Below, in pieces: positions 1 through 8,504 of a stretch of DNA of 45,278 nucleotides. The DNA is from Gammaproteobacteria bacterium LSUCC0112 (lineage in GTDB: Bacteria > Pseudomonadota > Gammaproteobacteria > Pseudomonadales > Pseudohongiellaceae): positions 270,183 through 315,460 of the forward strand of contig SPIB01000004.1 in assembly GCA_004535785.1 (NCBI GenBank), in the 5' to 3' direction. Within the stretch, counting starts at the first letter, position 1. Every line of letters starts with the position of its first letter. A program made the translations under genes and the position numbers. A model generated the notes under the pieces. That model was not told the origin of the DNA. It saw nothing but the letters and a program-made list of their open reading frames with translations, and ran no database searches.

Positions 1-1367
1 GCCGGCCAATCAAGCAAGCCATTCAATTCACGTTTGGCGCGATCAAATCCCAGCAGAAAATCAATTTCCCTTCTCATATCCTCGGTAACGGTGCGCTCAA
101 GCGCGTTGTACAGAAATTCCGACTGACGCGTCAGATCCGGATATTTAAAATAGACAGCATCGTTGCCCACGGCAGGCATTTCTGGCGTCTCCGGGTAATA
201 TTCTGTGCGCGCATTAAGTGGACGTGAAAAATGCTCTAAGGCGTCGGTGTACTGCTTTAGATTAGCTAGAATCACCGCTGACACCGGCAACAAAATGCCT
301 CGGGGCGTAAACTCGGTTTTCGCCAGGATGTCATGGATCAAATAGCGATGCAGCCGGCCATTACCATCCATAAAGGGGTGTATAAATACAAAACCGAAAG
401 CGACACTCGCAGCCAAAATCACAGGCTCCATCATTCCGCGCACACTTTCGCGTTCAGCCAAATCCATCAGGCCTTGCATCAGAGCGGAAACGTCATCCGG
501 CCGAGGCGGAACAAAATCCACGCGCTGTCGATAACCCAGGTCATCTCCCAACCAATTCTGGCGCTGCCGCCAGGTAAATTCATGAAAGCGCGCATCCAGC
601 ACGGCGTGCTGCAATTCCAGCAACCGATCTTCGTTCAGAGGCTTGCCGGTATCAGCTTCTCGCAACAGATCAGCAAAGCGCTGTGCTCTGCTGGCGGAAG
701 GCTTTTCGCGTTCCAGTTCAAAACTGGATTGGGTCTCTTTCAGGTATAACCAAGCGGCAGCGCGTCGCAAAAGCGCCTCATCATATTCAGCCAGTGTTGC
801 ACCAGTTACACCCTTGAGATTTTTATGGATCATGCCCTGCAAATAAGGAGTCTTACGCACGAGTGGGCAATAAGCCGGGGTACCCGGTAAGCTATTAATG
901 ATGCGAAAACGCTGCCACTTCACACCGGGCTCACGCGCAAATTGCAAGCGGGTATCAAGAGCATCAACATAGCTGGCTCGCTCAGAGACCGGGTCTGCAA
1001 TAGGCAAAACAGTCTGCGTCAGCCACTCATACAAAAAGCAGGCGCGGCGGGCATACTGCGAATTAGGACTGCTGAGTAACCATTCGCACAATGCCGATTG
1101 CACTTCACCTACGCGCTCCGGGAGCGCTGTGTTAAACAACAAGGCCAGCACCTGCAGATTGACCCCCTCATAACGCAGGGCGAATTGCAGTTGTCCAGCC
1201 AGTGATTCTGCTGGCTGATACTTGGGTTCAAACAACAGCAAAAGCTGGCCACCCTGCTGCCGCAATTCACGACCACGTGTACCCGATGAAATCCTGGCTT
1301 CAAGGTCCATGGGTATCACTGGTAAGTGATAATGTCGGATTAAATAGCTGTAACCGACGGGGATCAT
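1..1367 (-). CDS. Fic family protein, C-terminus beyond window edge
   Basis: Open from ATG at 1367 to the left edge, so 455 residues are visible and the end is missing. The Fic motif HPFMDGNGR lies at residues 330-338 (354-380 on the plus strand), with the catalytic His and the Gly-Asn-Gly-Arg anion-binding loop intact. Fic proteins usually transfer AMP or another phosphate-containing group to a hydroxyl on a target protein. The long N-terminal part (about 200 residues before the Fic core) resembles the larger stand-alone Fic proteins rather than a short Doc toxin. No antitoxin gene is visible next to it. The start is preceded only by a weak GGAA. The gene is transcribed away from the PQQ dehydrogenase gap, which holds a direct repeat that could serve as its operator. 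Family call is firm; target is unknown. Confidence 0.88.
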   Translation of the reverse strand, partial: MIPVGYSYLIRHYHLPVIPMDLEARISSGTRGRELRQQGGQLLLLFEPKYQPAESLAGQLQFALRYEGVNLQVLALLFNTALPERVGEVQSALCEWLLSSPNSQYARRACFLYEWLTQTVLPIADPVSERASYVDALDTRLQFAREPGVKWQRFRIINSLPGTPAYCPLVRKTPYLQGMIHKNLKGVTGATLAEYDEALLRRAAAWLYLKETQSSFELEREKPSASRAQRFADLLREADTGKPLNEDRLLELQHAVLDARFHEFTWRQRQNWLGDDLGYRQRVDFVPPRPDDVSALMQGLMDLAERESVRGMMEPVILAASVAFGFVFIHPFMDGNGRLHRYLIHDILAKTEFTPRGILLPVSAVILANLKQYTDALEHFSRPLNARTEYYPETPEMPAVGNDAVYFKYPDLTRQSEFLYNALERTVTEDMRREIDFLLGFDRAKRELNGLLDWP

Positions 1368-1466
1368 CTTAATTCCTTAAGAAATGTGGCCGGAGCTTCT
1401 GAAATATAGCCGGCATCCATAACCATCTACGAATTATCGCCGGATTTATCATCAGCACGGAGTTTA

Positions 1467-1514
1467 GCGGGTATTTTTCTCAAAAAGAAGCTTTATGCGG
1501 ATATTTTTCTCAAA
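1467..1514. repeat. Direct repeat upstream of the Fic gene
   Basis: Two 18-bp copies, GCGGGTATTTTTCTCAAA at 1467-1484 and GCGGATATTTTTCTCAAA at 1497-1514, differ at one base and start 30 bp (about three helical turns) apart. They lie about 100-150 bp upstream of the Fic start codon. They could be paired binding sites of a regulator. No other copy was noticed in the window. Confidence 0.55.
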
Positions 1515-1627
1515 TCCCGGTCAAATTTCGCATCTTGGAAACCTGGCATCAGCAGTCACCGCTTGCCGGACCGGCAAGCACCAATGAACAGTGCCACCAA
1601 CGAGGGCGCGGCCCACCACATGAGAAG

Positions 1628-1722
1628 AGCCGGGCTGGCGTGAGGGTGGTGTCCGTTGAAGAACAATCAGGTTGCCAACGGCAACCGTTCTGAAACCGAC
1701 CCACCCTCACGCCAGGCCGGCT
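1628..1722. repeat. Large imperfect palindrome (22-bp arms)
   Basis: The left arm at 1628-1649 and the right arm at 1701-1722 are inverted copies with one mismatch in 22. Inside them lies a weaker inner pairing (about 10 of 14 bases) around a perfect small hairpin, GGTTGCC-AAC-GGCAACC, at about 1670-1686. The whole could fold into one stem-loop of about 95 nt. It sits 20 bp past the stop codon of the PQQ dehydrogenase gene. There is no U-run after it on the minus strand, so it is not a classic intrinsic terminator. A REP-like extragenic element or an mRNA 3'-end stabiliser is more likely. The rest of the 1368-1742 gap shows no gene. Confidence 0.6.
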
Positions 1723-1742
1723 CCTTAATTAAAAAGCGCGGT

Positions 1743-3953
1743 TTATTGGACCTGCCCCGCCAACATCAACAAATACGCCCGGATACTTTCAACCTCAGCG
1801 GCCCCAATGTCCGCTGAGAACCCTGGCATACCACGCGACAACAGATTGCCCTCCAACACGATGCCATGGAACCCTGCTTCCGTCAGCAACATCGGCGTAT
1901 AACGCAAATCCGGAATAGGGCCAGAACTCATGGCTGCCGGGCCATGACAGACCAGACAATAAGCACCGTAGAGCACACCACCTACATTGGCATCCCCCGT
2001 GCTGGAAATACCAGCCAGATTCAAGGGCTGTGGCGGCACAATATCAATTTGTGGCAACTGCCCATCTGCGCCCAATTTGAAGGCCATCAATCGACCATTG
2101 CGCTGACGCGGATAGTTACCAGACAACAGGCCCATCGATACAGAAATAGCGCCACCCTGCCCGGCCAGCGCCAGCACATATTGCTCACCATCCAGCTCAT
2201 ACGTCACCGGTCCACCCAGAATGGCGTCGCCCACTTCAAAATTCCACAGTTGCTCCCCGGTATCCGTACGGTAGGCGTGGAACTGACCATCTGCAGACCC
2301 CTGGAATACCAGACCACCACCGGTGGACAACAACCCACTGTTACCGTACACCGAATAATTCACACGCCAGGCTTCCGTTTGTGTCACCGGGTTCCATGCC
2401 AATAATGCTGACAGCGGTTCGTTTTCAAGTATTTGTTCTGCCTGAGGGTTAGCCACTTCCCCGGGATTTGCATCCAGCCCCAGATTCCAACCGGTGTTCT
2501 GCGGCACAAATTCGGCTGGATTGCTGTAGGTATAGGTGGTGTTCTGTGTCGGTACAAACACATATCCGGTTTGTGGATCAAACGACATCGGGTACCAGTT
2601 GTGGCCACCCAGGGGGCCTGGTATCACAATCGCCGGTTGATCGCGATAACGCACAATTTCGGACTCAATCGGGCGACCGGTTTGTGCATCCAAACCGGCT
2701 GCCCAGTTCACCGGCACATAGTTATTGCCGGAGATAAATTCTCCGTTGGTGCGATCCACCACGTAAAAGAAACCGTTTTTGGGTGCCTGCATAATGACCT
2801 GACGCTGACGACCTTCGATCTCAAGATCAGCAAGAATCATGTGTTGTGTGGCTGTATAGTCCCAAGATTCGGCGGGCGTGGTCTGGAAATGCCAGACGTA
2901 TTCACCGGTATCCGGACGCAGTGCAACGATGGAGGACAGGAACAGGTTGTCGCCTTGTCCGTTGGAGCGAATCTCATGGTTCCAAGGGCTACCGTTACCA
3001 ACACCGATATACAACAGATTGAGCTCAGGGTCATAGGCCATAGAATCCCAGACCGTGCCGCCGCCACCGATGGCCCACCACTCACCGGCCCAGGTTTCCG
3101 CAGCCATTTCCATCGCTGAATTCTCGAACCCGTCAGCGGGATTGCCCGGCACCGTATAAAACCGCCAGATCAAGTCACCAGTTTCAGCATCATACGCAGA
3201 GACATAACCGCGCACACCCAGCTCACCACCGCCATTTCCAATAATAACCTTACCGTCAATAATGCGCGGTGCCCCGGTGATGGTGTAGCGCTTTTCCGGA
3301 TCGACCGTCATGGTCGACCAAGCCTGCTCGCCGGTCTCGCGGTCGAGCGCAATCAAACGCCCATCCAACGCACCGAAATACACTTTATCTCCCCACGCCG
3401 CCATACCACGGTTAACAACATCACAGCAGGCATCCACCGCTTTAGCCCCGGGAACCTCGGGATCAAACCGCCAGATTTCTTCACCGGTACGTGCATCCAG
3501 TGCAAAGGCTTTGCTCCACGCGGTGGTGAGATAAATCACACCATCAATCACCAACGGCGTGGCTTCCTGACCACGATCGGTATCGAGTTCAAAGTCCCAG
3601 GCAAGCCCAAGTTCAGCGACATTGTTGCGGTTGATCAGATTTAACGGGGAGTTTCGTTGCTCTGAATAGCTGCGGCCATGTGTCAGCCATTCGCTGTTGC
3701 TGGCAGCAGCAATCCGCGCCGCATTGACCGGTGTGATTGCCGGGCTGGGCTGCTCGACAGCTGTATCCACGGCCACGCTGTCCGGACTGTCTGCCGGCGC
3801 TGCGGGGGCTGGCGTTTCACCCGAGCATGCCACCATCAACAACAAGGCGCCTGCTGCGAGTGTCAGTCGGGACGTTTTGCTGATCGACAGCATTCGCCGG
3901 GCAACCCCTGTGTGCACTGTCGTTACTAAAAGCTGGTCGTGATGCGTGTTCAT
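1743..3953 (-). CDS. PQQ-dependent alcohol dehydrogenase, quinohaemoprotein with C-terminal cytochrome c
   Basis: A 736-residue eight-bladed quinoprotein propeller followed by a cytochrome c domain, the layout of type II quinohaemoprotein alcohol dehydrogenases of the periplasm. Visible features are the vicinal disulfide pair Cys176-Cys177, the active-site stretch SWDYTATQ with the expected catalytic Asp, repeated tryptophan-docking motifs such as GEEIWRF and GEQAW, and the haem site CLVCH at residues 666-670 with a likely axial Met in RGMPGF near 709. The residue two after the catalytic Asp is Thr rather than Asp, which points to a calcium rather than a lanthanide enzyme (inference). The leader ends in LLLMVAC (Cys43) with Ser at +2, a lipobox, so it is probably an outer-membrane lipoprotein. 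The ATG at 3953 has GGAG seven bases upstream; an internal ATG at 3893 is the alternative. No pqq synthesis genes are nearby. Confidence 0.92.
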   Translation of the reverse strand: MNTHHDQLLVTTVHTGVARRMLSISKTSRLTLAAGALLLMVACSGETPAPAAPADSPDSVAVDTAVEQPSPAITPVNAARIAAASNSEWLTHGRSYSEQRNSPLNLINRNNVAELGLAWDFELDTDRGQEATPLVIDGVIYLTTAWSKAFALDARTGEEIWRFDPEVPGAKAVDACCDVVNRGMAAWGDKVYFGALDGRLIALDRETGEQAWSTMTVDPEKRYTITGAPRIIDGKVIIGNGGGELGVRGYVSAYDAETGDLIWRFYTVPGNPADGFENSAMEMAAETWAGEWWAIGGGGTVWDSMAYDPELNLLYIGVGNGSPWNHEIRSNGQGDNLFLSSIVALRPDTGEYVWHFQTTPAESWDYTATQHMILADLEIEGRQRQVIMQAPKNGFFYVVDRTNGEFISGNNYVPVNWAAGLDAQTGRPIESEIVRYRDQPAIVIPGPLGGHNWYPMSFDPQTGYVFVPTQNTTYTYSNPAEFVPQNTGWNLGLDANPGEVANPQAEQILENEPLSALLAWNPVTQTEAWRVNYSVYGNSGLLSTGGGLVFQGSADGQFHAYRTDTGEQLWNFEVGDAILGGPVTYELDGEQYVLALAGQGGAISVSMGLLSGNYPRQRNGRLMAFKLGADGQLPQIDIVPPQPLNLAGISSTGDANVGGVLYGAYCLVCHGPAAMSSGPIPDLRYTPMLLTEAGFHGIVLEGNLLSRGMPGFSADIGAAEVESIRAYLLMLAGQVQ

Positions 3954-4055
3954 GCCCGGTCTCCATTGATGTTCTTATTGGCTGTTGCCGTCAGACACCG
4001 AGCATAAACAGGCACCGGACAGGGTGCAAGAGCAGTCGTTCGGATTACCGGGGTT

Positions 4056-4823
4056 TTATTTGGCAACCGCTTGCACGCGCACCGTCAGTGTGACTTCAGT
4101 TTCCCCGGCATCAGCACTGGGCGCCGCCATCTCCATGGATGCGTCGGCTGCCAAGGCACGCATCATCATAGGCTGAGCATAACCACCTGACTGCGCGTCA
4201 ATGTCAACCGATGCGATATCAACGTCTGACTTGCCAAGCGCCCGGGCTGCTCGGTCAGCTTTTTGCTGTGCTCGCACCAGTGCCGCTTCCATAAGACTGT
4301 CGCGTACTTCATCAGCTCGTTCGGTACTCAGACTGTAGGTCAACTGGTTCATCAGAAAGCCCATGCCCTGCAGACGACCCGCCAGCTCCAGCAACAGCGC
4401 TGAATCGCGGCTTTCCAGCGTGATACTTTGATTGCCACGCCACATTTCGTCTGCACGGTTACCAGACGGGTTGCGGTTGTATTGGTAAACACCGTAATAA
4501 CCCGTGCTGACGCTGATGCCATCAACATCGCGGGTGATTGCCAGCGCTTCCGCCATGGCTTCATTGATCTGATTCTGCACGACAGTTGCGTCACGGTTAT
4601 CCACCTCAATGCGCAGGTCCGCACTGAGCGTATCCTGACCCACGCGGGTGCGCTCGGTGACCGTCAGACTGATCAAGGTCTGGCCTTCCGGCAGCAAACT
4701 CGACACCATGGTGCCGGTCTGCGCAAAGACCTGTCCTGTCATCATCAACAATGACGTGGAACAGATCAGGGATGTTGCTGTCAAAAATTGCGTGAAAGGG
4801 TGCACTTTTTTATCAGAGCACAT
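4056..4823 (-). CDS. SIMPL domain-containing (DUF541) exported protein
   Basis: A 255-residue protein with an N-terminal signal peptide (hydrophobic stretch ending near VFAQ) and a SIMPL/DUF541 fold typical of periplasmic or outer-membrane proteins of unknown role (the BP26/YggE group). The conserved pattern includes TVTERTRVGQDT early in the domain, a central part with alternating hydrophobic strands, and the closing ALVRAQQKADRAARALG helix followed by a TVRVQAVAK strand. I chose ATG 4823 because AGGAGG stands five bases before it; an in-frame ATG at 4847 lacks a ribosome site. Divergent from pxpB, with a shared 109-bp promoter region. YggE-type proteins have been linked to oxidative stress, but nothing here fixes the role. 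Confidence 0.85.
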   Translation of the reverse strand: MCSDKKVHPFTQFLTATSLICSTSLLMMTGQVFAQTGTMVSSLLPEGQTLISLTVTERTRVGQDTLSADLRIEVDNRDATVVQNQINEAMAEALAITRDVDGISVSTGYYGVYQYNRNPSGNRADEMWRGNQSITLESRDSALLLELAGRLQGMGFLMNQLTYSLSTERADEVRDSLMEAALVRAQQKADRAARALGKSDVDIASVDIDAQSGGYAQPMMMRALAADASMEMAAPSADAGETEVTLTVRVQAVAK

Positions 4824-4885
4824 AGGAGCCTCCTGCTTGTTTTCCATAAAACGGTTACGCTACAAGGAACATAACGCGGCCAGCA

Positions 4886-4900
4886 TTAAGCCCAGCTTAA
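4886..4900 (-). promoter_or_regulatory. PmrA/QseB-like box between SIMPL gene and pxpB
   Basis: The inverted repeat TTAAG-CCCAG-CTTAA reads on the minus strand, with one flanking base each side, as GTTAAG-N5-CTTAAT. This differs at one base from the PmrA/QseB box pattern yTTAAk-N5-yTTAAk. It lies 63 bp upstream of the SIMPL gene start and 33 bp upstream of pxpB. A QseB-like regulator is encoded at 9947-10609. Binding is inferred only. Confidence 0.35.
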
Positions 4901-4932
4901 CCGACTGACAACATCACACAAAAGAGCGCGCA

Positions 4933-5616
4933 ATGAGCATACCGGACCCCGCCATCAGTTTTGTGACCGAACACGGCATCCTGCTGGAATTTGTCACTGC
5001 TGACTGCGTGGTGATTGAGCCTGACTTGCAACAACGCTTGTGCCAACTCGCCAGACTGCTGCGCGAACATTCACACACTGGCCCGTTGCTGTGCGACATA
5101 GTAACAGCTCCCGGCAGCCTGCTGTTGGTATTACATGATGGGCGCACGGCGCGACGACTGCTCAGGCACGCCGAAACCCTGTGGCGAGCCAGCGCACAAA
5201 AAAATATTGCAGCCCGACTGGTGACTATCCCGGTTTTTTACGGCGGTGAGGCCGGGCCTGACCTTGAACATGCAGCGGCCGCCTGTGGCATGGACAGTCA
5301 GTCATTTGTGGAACACCACTCAACAGGGCATTACTTTGTACAGAGCCTGGGATTTATGCCGGGTTTTGCCTATCTCGGCGGACTGGATCCCGCCTTGCAC
5401 CTGACACGCAAAAACACCCCTGCCGCGCGTGTACCCGCAGGCTCAGTCGCCATTGGCGGCAGCCATACCGGCATCTATCCATCAGAATCGCCGGGTGGAT
5501 GGCACATTATCGGACGTACATCATTGACGCTGTTTGACCCTTATGTACAGCCACCCTGTCTGCTGCAACCGGGTGACACAGTCAAATTTGTTGCCATCAC
5601 GGAGCAGCGGACATGA
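4933..5616 (+). CDS. pxpB: 5-oxoprolinase subunit PxpB
   Basis: A 227-residue protein of the KipI/allophanate hydrolase subunit 1 family (CT_C_D domain). The diagnostic stretch runs from SLGFMPGFAYLGGLD through TPAARVPAGSVAIGGSHTGI to SPGGWHIIGRT near the C-terminus. With PxpC and PxpA it forms the ATP-dependent prokaryotic 5-oxoprolinase, which opens 5-oxoproline (pyroglutamate) to glutamate in the cytoplasm and removes this toxic by-product of glutamate and glutathione chemistry. It is the first gene of the pxpB-pxpC-pxpA operon, and its stop overlaps the pxpC start by four bases (ATGA), which indicates translational coupling. The ribosome site is weak (AAGAG). Confidence 0.93.
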   Translation: MSIPDPAISFVTEHGILLEFVTADCVVIEPDLQQRLCQLARLLREHSHTGPLLCDIVTAPGSLLLVLHDGRTARRLLRHAETLWRASAQKNIAARLVTIPVFYGGEAGPDLEHAAAACGMDSQSFVEHHSTGHYFVQSLGFMPGFAYLGGLDPALHLTRKNTPAARVPAGSVAIGGSHTGIYPSESPGGWHIIGRTSLTLFDPYVQPPCLLQPGDTVKFVAITEQRT

Positions 5617-6599
5617 TAGAAGTGCTGTTGGGCTCTCCAATGTTAACCATTCAGGATACTGGCCGGACAGGTTGGCGGCATCTGGGTGTGCCACGTTGCG
5701 GCATGATGGATGAACTGGCCTTGCGTCAGGGCAATCTGTTATTGGGTAATGATGAACATGCCGCCGGTCTGGAAATTACCAGCGCACCGGTATTGCTCAA
5801 ATTTTTGCAGGACAGCGCAATTGTGCTGATGGGCGCCGATATGCAAGCCAGCATTCTGGACCAGACTCACAAAAATACCCGAGAGCAAAGACTGCTCACC
5901 GGTTTTGTATATCAGCTGTCCGCGGGCGAATGTTTACGGCTGAATGCCGCCAAAACACCCGGACAACGCGCCATGTTAATGGTCAGCGGTGGCTGCGATG
6001 TGCCGCTGGTAATGGGCTCACGCAGCACGGACCTGATGAGCGGGTTTGGCGGCTTGCATGGGCAGGCCTTGCGCGCAGGCGACAAAATTCCGCTGGGGCA
6101 GCCTTCACACAAGTGTATCCATCTGAAATCCGGTGTTCGCCAACACAGCTGGAACCATCAATTGCGTGTACTGACAGGACCTGATTTCACACAATTTGAT
6201 CAACGTTCGCGCCAGGCTCTTTTTGAAAAAAGCTGGATGGTGACGGCACAATCCAATCGTATGGGGCTCAGATTGCAAGGTGACCGCCTGCAACTGAATC
6301 AATCGGATAACAAACCATCGTCGCGCGGCCTATCCATCGGTGTCTTACCCGGATTGATTCAAGTTCCACCCGACGGTCAACCCATATTGTTGGCCGCGGA
6401 TGCCCAGACCACGGGGGGTTATCCTGCCATTGCCAGCATCATCAGCACCGATTTATGGCAACTCGCCTACATGACCAACGGCACCCGGGTGCGTTTTGCA
6501 GAAGTCAGTCTGGCCGAAGCGCACGGACTGGCACGACATCAGCAACAGCAAATGGACCGTCTGCGTGATGCGCTGACACTGCGTCGGGCACCCGCATGA
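5613..6599 (+). CDS. pxpC: 5-oxoprolinase subunit PxpC (biotin-dependent carboxyltransferase-like)
   Basis: A 328-residue KipA/allophanate hydrolase subunit 2 family protein (CT_A_B domain). The N-terminal signature DTGRTGWRHLGVPRCGMMD is close to the family consensus DxGRxGxxxxGVPxSGxMD. Further family marks are GSRSTDLMSGFGGLHGQALRAGD in the middle (shown here in parts) and LPGLIQVPPDGQPILL followed by AQTTGGYPAIASI near the end. It pairs with PxpB and works with PxpA in ATP-dependent 5-oxoproline hydrolysis. It overlaps both neighbours by ATGA, so the three subunits should be made in step. Length is normal for the family. Confidence 0.93.
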   Translation: MIEVLLGSPMLTIQDTGRTGWRHLGVPRCGMMDELALRQGNLLLGNDEHAAGLEITSAPVLLKFLQDSAIVLMGADMQASILDQTHKNTREQRLLTGFVYQLSAGECLRLNAAKTPGQRAMLMVSGGCDVPLVMGSRSTDLMSGFGGLHGQALRAGDKIPLGQPSHKCIHLKSGVRQHSWNHQLRVLTGPDFTQFDQRSRQALFEKSWMVTAQSNRMGLRLQGDRLQLNQSDNKPSSRGLSIGVLPGLIQVPPDGQPILLAADAQTTGGYPAIASIISTDLWQLAYMTNGTRVRFAEVSLAEAHGLARHQQQQMDRLRDALTLRRAPA

Positions 6600-7357
6600 A
6601 CAGGCACATTGATTTAAATGCCGATCTGGGCGAGGGCGGTGCATTTGACCGTGAACTGCTGACGGTGGTCAGTTCCGCCAATATCAGTTGCGGCGCACAC
6701 GCCGGTTCAGAACAGGACATCCGGCAGGCGATCCGTTGGGCCATTGAAAACGGTGTAGTGATTGGCGCGCACCCCTCTTACCCGGACAGGGAACATTGGG
6801 GACGCCGATCCATGACACTGTCAGCTGAACAATTGCGGGACACAGTGATGGCACAACTGCAGTGGCTGGAGCGGCAGGTAAACGAGCTGGGCGGTGAACT
6901 CCATCATATAAAACCACATGGCGCCTTATACAACGATGCTGCCGGTGATGCGCAGCTTGCCCGGCAGATTGCACGCTGTGTCAAAGACTTTGATCCGTCA
7001 TTGATACTCGTGGGACTGGCAAACAGTCAGTTGCTGACCGAGGGCAAACAGGCAGGTCTCAAGGTAGCAGCCGAAGCATTTGTTGACCGGCGTTATCGGG
7101 TGGACGGCACGCTGGTGCCGCGCTCACAAGCACAGGCCATGATCGAGGATACCACCGAAGCCCTGGCGCAAAGTATGGCATTGATACACGGATCGCCGAT
7201 CAACGTGCTGGATGGCCACATGATCAGTATCAAAGCCGATACCTTATGTCTTCACGGTGATTCAGCCCATGCACTGGCCTTCGCCACGGCACTGCGAACA
7301 GCGTTATTATCGCAAGGCATCCACATCCTTGCCCTGGCGAACAATCAATTTGCGTAA
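6596..7357 (+). CDS. pxpA: 5-oxoprolinase subunit PxpA (LamB/YcsF family)
   Basis: A 253-residue LamB/YcsF protein. Conserved blocks are DLNADLGEG at the N-terminus, SANISCGAHAGSE, GAHPSYPDREHWGRR, HIKPHGALYN, AEAFVDRRYRVDGTLVPRSQ and CLHGDSAHAL. These line the metal-dependent active site in the family. It completes the Pxp complex. The last 51 bp overlap, tail to tail, the end of the FTR1 gene on the other strand, so there is no room for a terminator between the two convergent units. Confidence 0.94.
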   Translation: MNRHIDLNADLGEGGAFDRELLTVVSSANISCGAHAGSEQDIRQAIRWAIENGVVIGAHPSYPDREHWGRRSMTLSAEQLRDTVMAQLQWLERQVNELGGELHHIKPHGALYNDAAGDAQLARQIARCVKDFDPSLILVGLANSQLLTEGKQAGLKVAAEAFVDRRYRVDGTLVPRSQAQAMIEDTTEALAQSMALIHGSPINVLDGHMISIKADTLCLHGDSAHALAFATALRTALLSQGIHILALANNQFA

Positions 7358-8104
7358 CAACACCATGGCAAACAGCAAACTGGCAAAATAAACCATTAAC
7401 TGTTCAATGCCGGGCGTTGCATCATAACCCAGCAAGGCATGTAATAACTCGCCCGGCAACGACGACTCTGACACCAACCAACTGCTGTCCCACAAAATAC
7501 GTTCACCGGGCAACAATCCGGATTGCACCAGAAATCGGGTCGCCTGTGACATCATGCCGGCGCCGATCAAGCCGAGTAATACGGCCGATACTTGCAGGCA
7601 ACGCCTCTTTCCCAGCCATAACAAACCAAAAAAAATAAAAATCCCCAGACTGACACCCACACCAGCACCGATGGCAGCACCTGACACAACGGGCGCGGTC
7701 TGACCGGAAGCAATCCCGTACGAAAAAATGTAGATAAAAATCTCGGCCAACTCCCGAATCATCGCGGCCGCAGACGCAACAATCAGCGCCGTATAAAGGG
7801 CAGGCGTTATCTTGCTACTTTTTTGTTTAAGAACTCCGGGAAGTTGCGCCAGATAAAACAACAGACTTGCCCCGGTTAAGATCAATAACAATACATTGGC
7901 CAATTCCTGTCCGCGGCCATCAAACAGTTCGGTGAGCAGGGCAAGATTGGTGGCATATAACAACGCGCCACCCACGGCAAACAGCGTGACGGGTAACAGC
8001 CAGATGCGCTTGGCACCCAATGCATAGGAGGACGCGAGCAATACACAACACACCAGCATGGCTTCCAGCACTTCACGCAAAACAATCACCACAGCGTCAA
8101 TCAT
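7307..8104 (-). CDS. FTR1 family iron permease
   Basis: A 265-residue polytopic inner-membrane protein with about seven hydrophobic segments. It carries the two REXXE iron-passage motifs of the Ftr1/EfeU family: LREVLEAML at residues 9-17 in the first helix and MIRELAEIF in the middle of the protein. Members import ferric iron after oxidation, often next to a periplasmic cupredoxin or EfeO-type partner. Here the cupredoxin-like gene directly precedes it with an 8-bp overlap. It is the last gene of a nine-gene minus-strand string that also encodes an iron-enzyme candidate, so its job may be to supply iron to that pathway (inference). It is not a standard efeUOB operon because efeB is absent. 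Confidence 0.9.
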   Translation of the reverse strand: MIDAVVIVLREVLEAMLVCCVLLASSYALGAKRIWLLPVTLFAVGGALLYATNLALLTELFDGRGQELANVLLLILTGASLLFYLAQLPGVLKQKSSKITPALYTALIVASAAAMIRELAEIFIYIFSYGIASGQTAPVVSGAAIGAGVGVSLGIFIFFGLLWLGKRRCLQVSAVLLGLIGAGMMSQATRFLVQSGLLPGERILWDSSWLVSESSLPGELLHALLGYDATPGIEQLMVYFASLLFAMVLLRKLIVRQGKDVDALR

Positions 8105-8504
8105 GATCCACCTGATTTACAATCAAACGTCCACGCGCAGTCCGTGGATTAAACTCGCCAAAAAAGCTGTATTCCCCGGGTGCCAGCGGTCCCAGATGGA
8201 TGACGCCTTCACTGCGACCCATAATAACTTTTTCCCGATTCAGCGAAGCGCTCTCGAATTCTTCAGCGGTGGCATCTTCATTGATAATGCGCAGCCTGAA
8301 TCGCGTATTGGCAGGGACAATCAGCTCCGCTGGAACAAACAAATGGTCTTTGATGTGCAGGGTAATCGTCAGCGGCCCATCAGCCTCAGCACCATGATTG
8401 TCCGCCAACAGCGCATCAGCGTGCCCCAGACTGACGATGACACTCAACATCGTTAATGCGAGGCAACAAGCGTGGGCTATCGACTTGAATCGGGTGTTTG
8501 TCAT
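8097..8504 (-). CDS. Cupredoxin-like periplasmic protein
   Basis: A 135-residue exported protein: signal peptide of about 28 residues, a short His/Asp/Glu stretch (ADNHGAEADG), then a single cupredoxin-type beta domain with FVPAELIVPANTRFRLRIIN and LAPGEYSFFGEF. Such proteins accompany FTR1 permeases and handle iron or copper in the periplasm. No Cys is present in the mature domain and the usual His-Cys-Met copper set is not evident, so it may bind metal differently from blue copper proteins. I chose ATG 8504, which overlaps the kinase stop as ATGA and has AGGA upstream; the longer in-frame start would run into the kinase gene. Confidence 0.8.
   Translation of the reverse strand: MTNTRFKSIAHACCLALTMLSVIVSLGHADALLADNHGAEADGPLTITLHIKDHLFVPAELIVPANTRFRLRIINEDATAEEFESASLNREKVIMGRSEGVIHLGPLAPGEYSFFGEFNPRTARGRLIVNQVDHD

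Noticed and set aside
333-846. Plus-strand open frames opposite the Fic gene
   Set aside because: They are shadows: the minus strand encodes a clear Fic protein with an intact HPFxxGNGR motif over the same bases.
1660-1700. Integron attC site or attachment site
   Set aside because: The palindrome lacks the paired RYYYAAC/GTTRRRY boxes with proper spacing, and no integrase or cassette is near.
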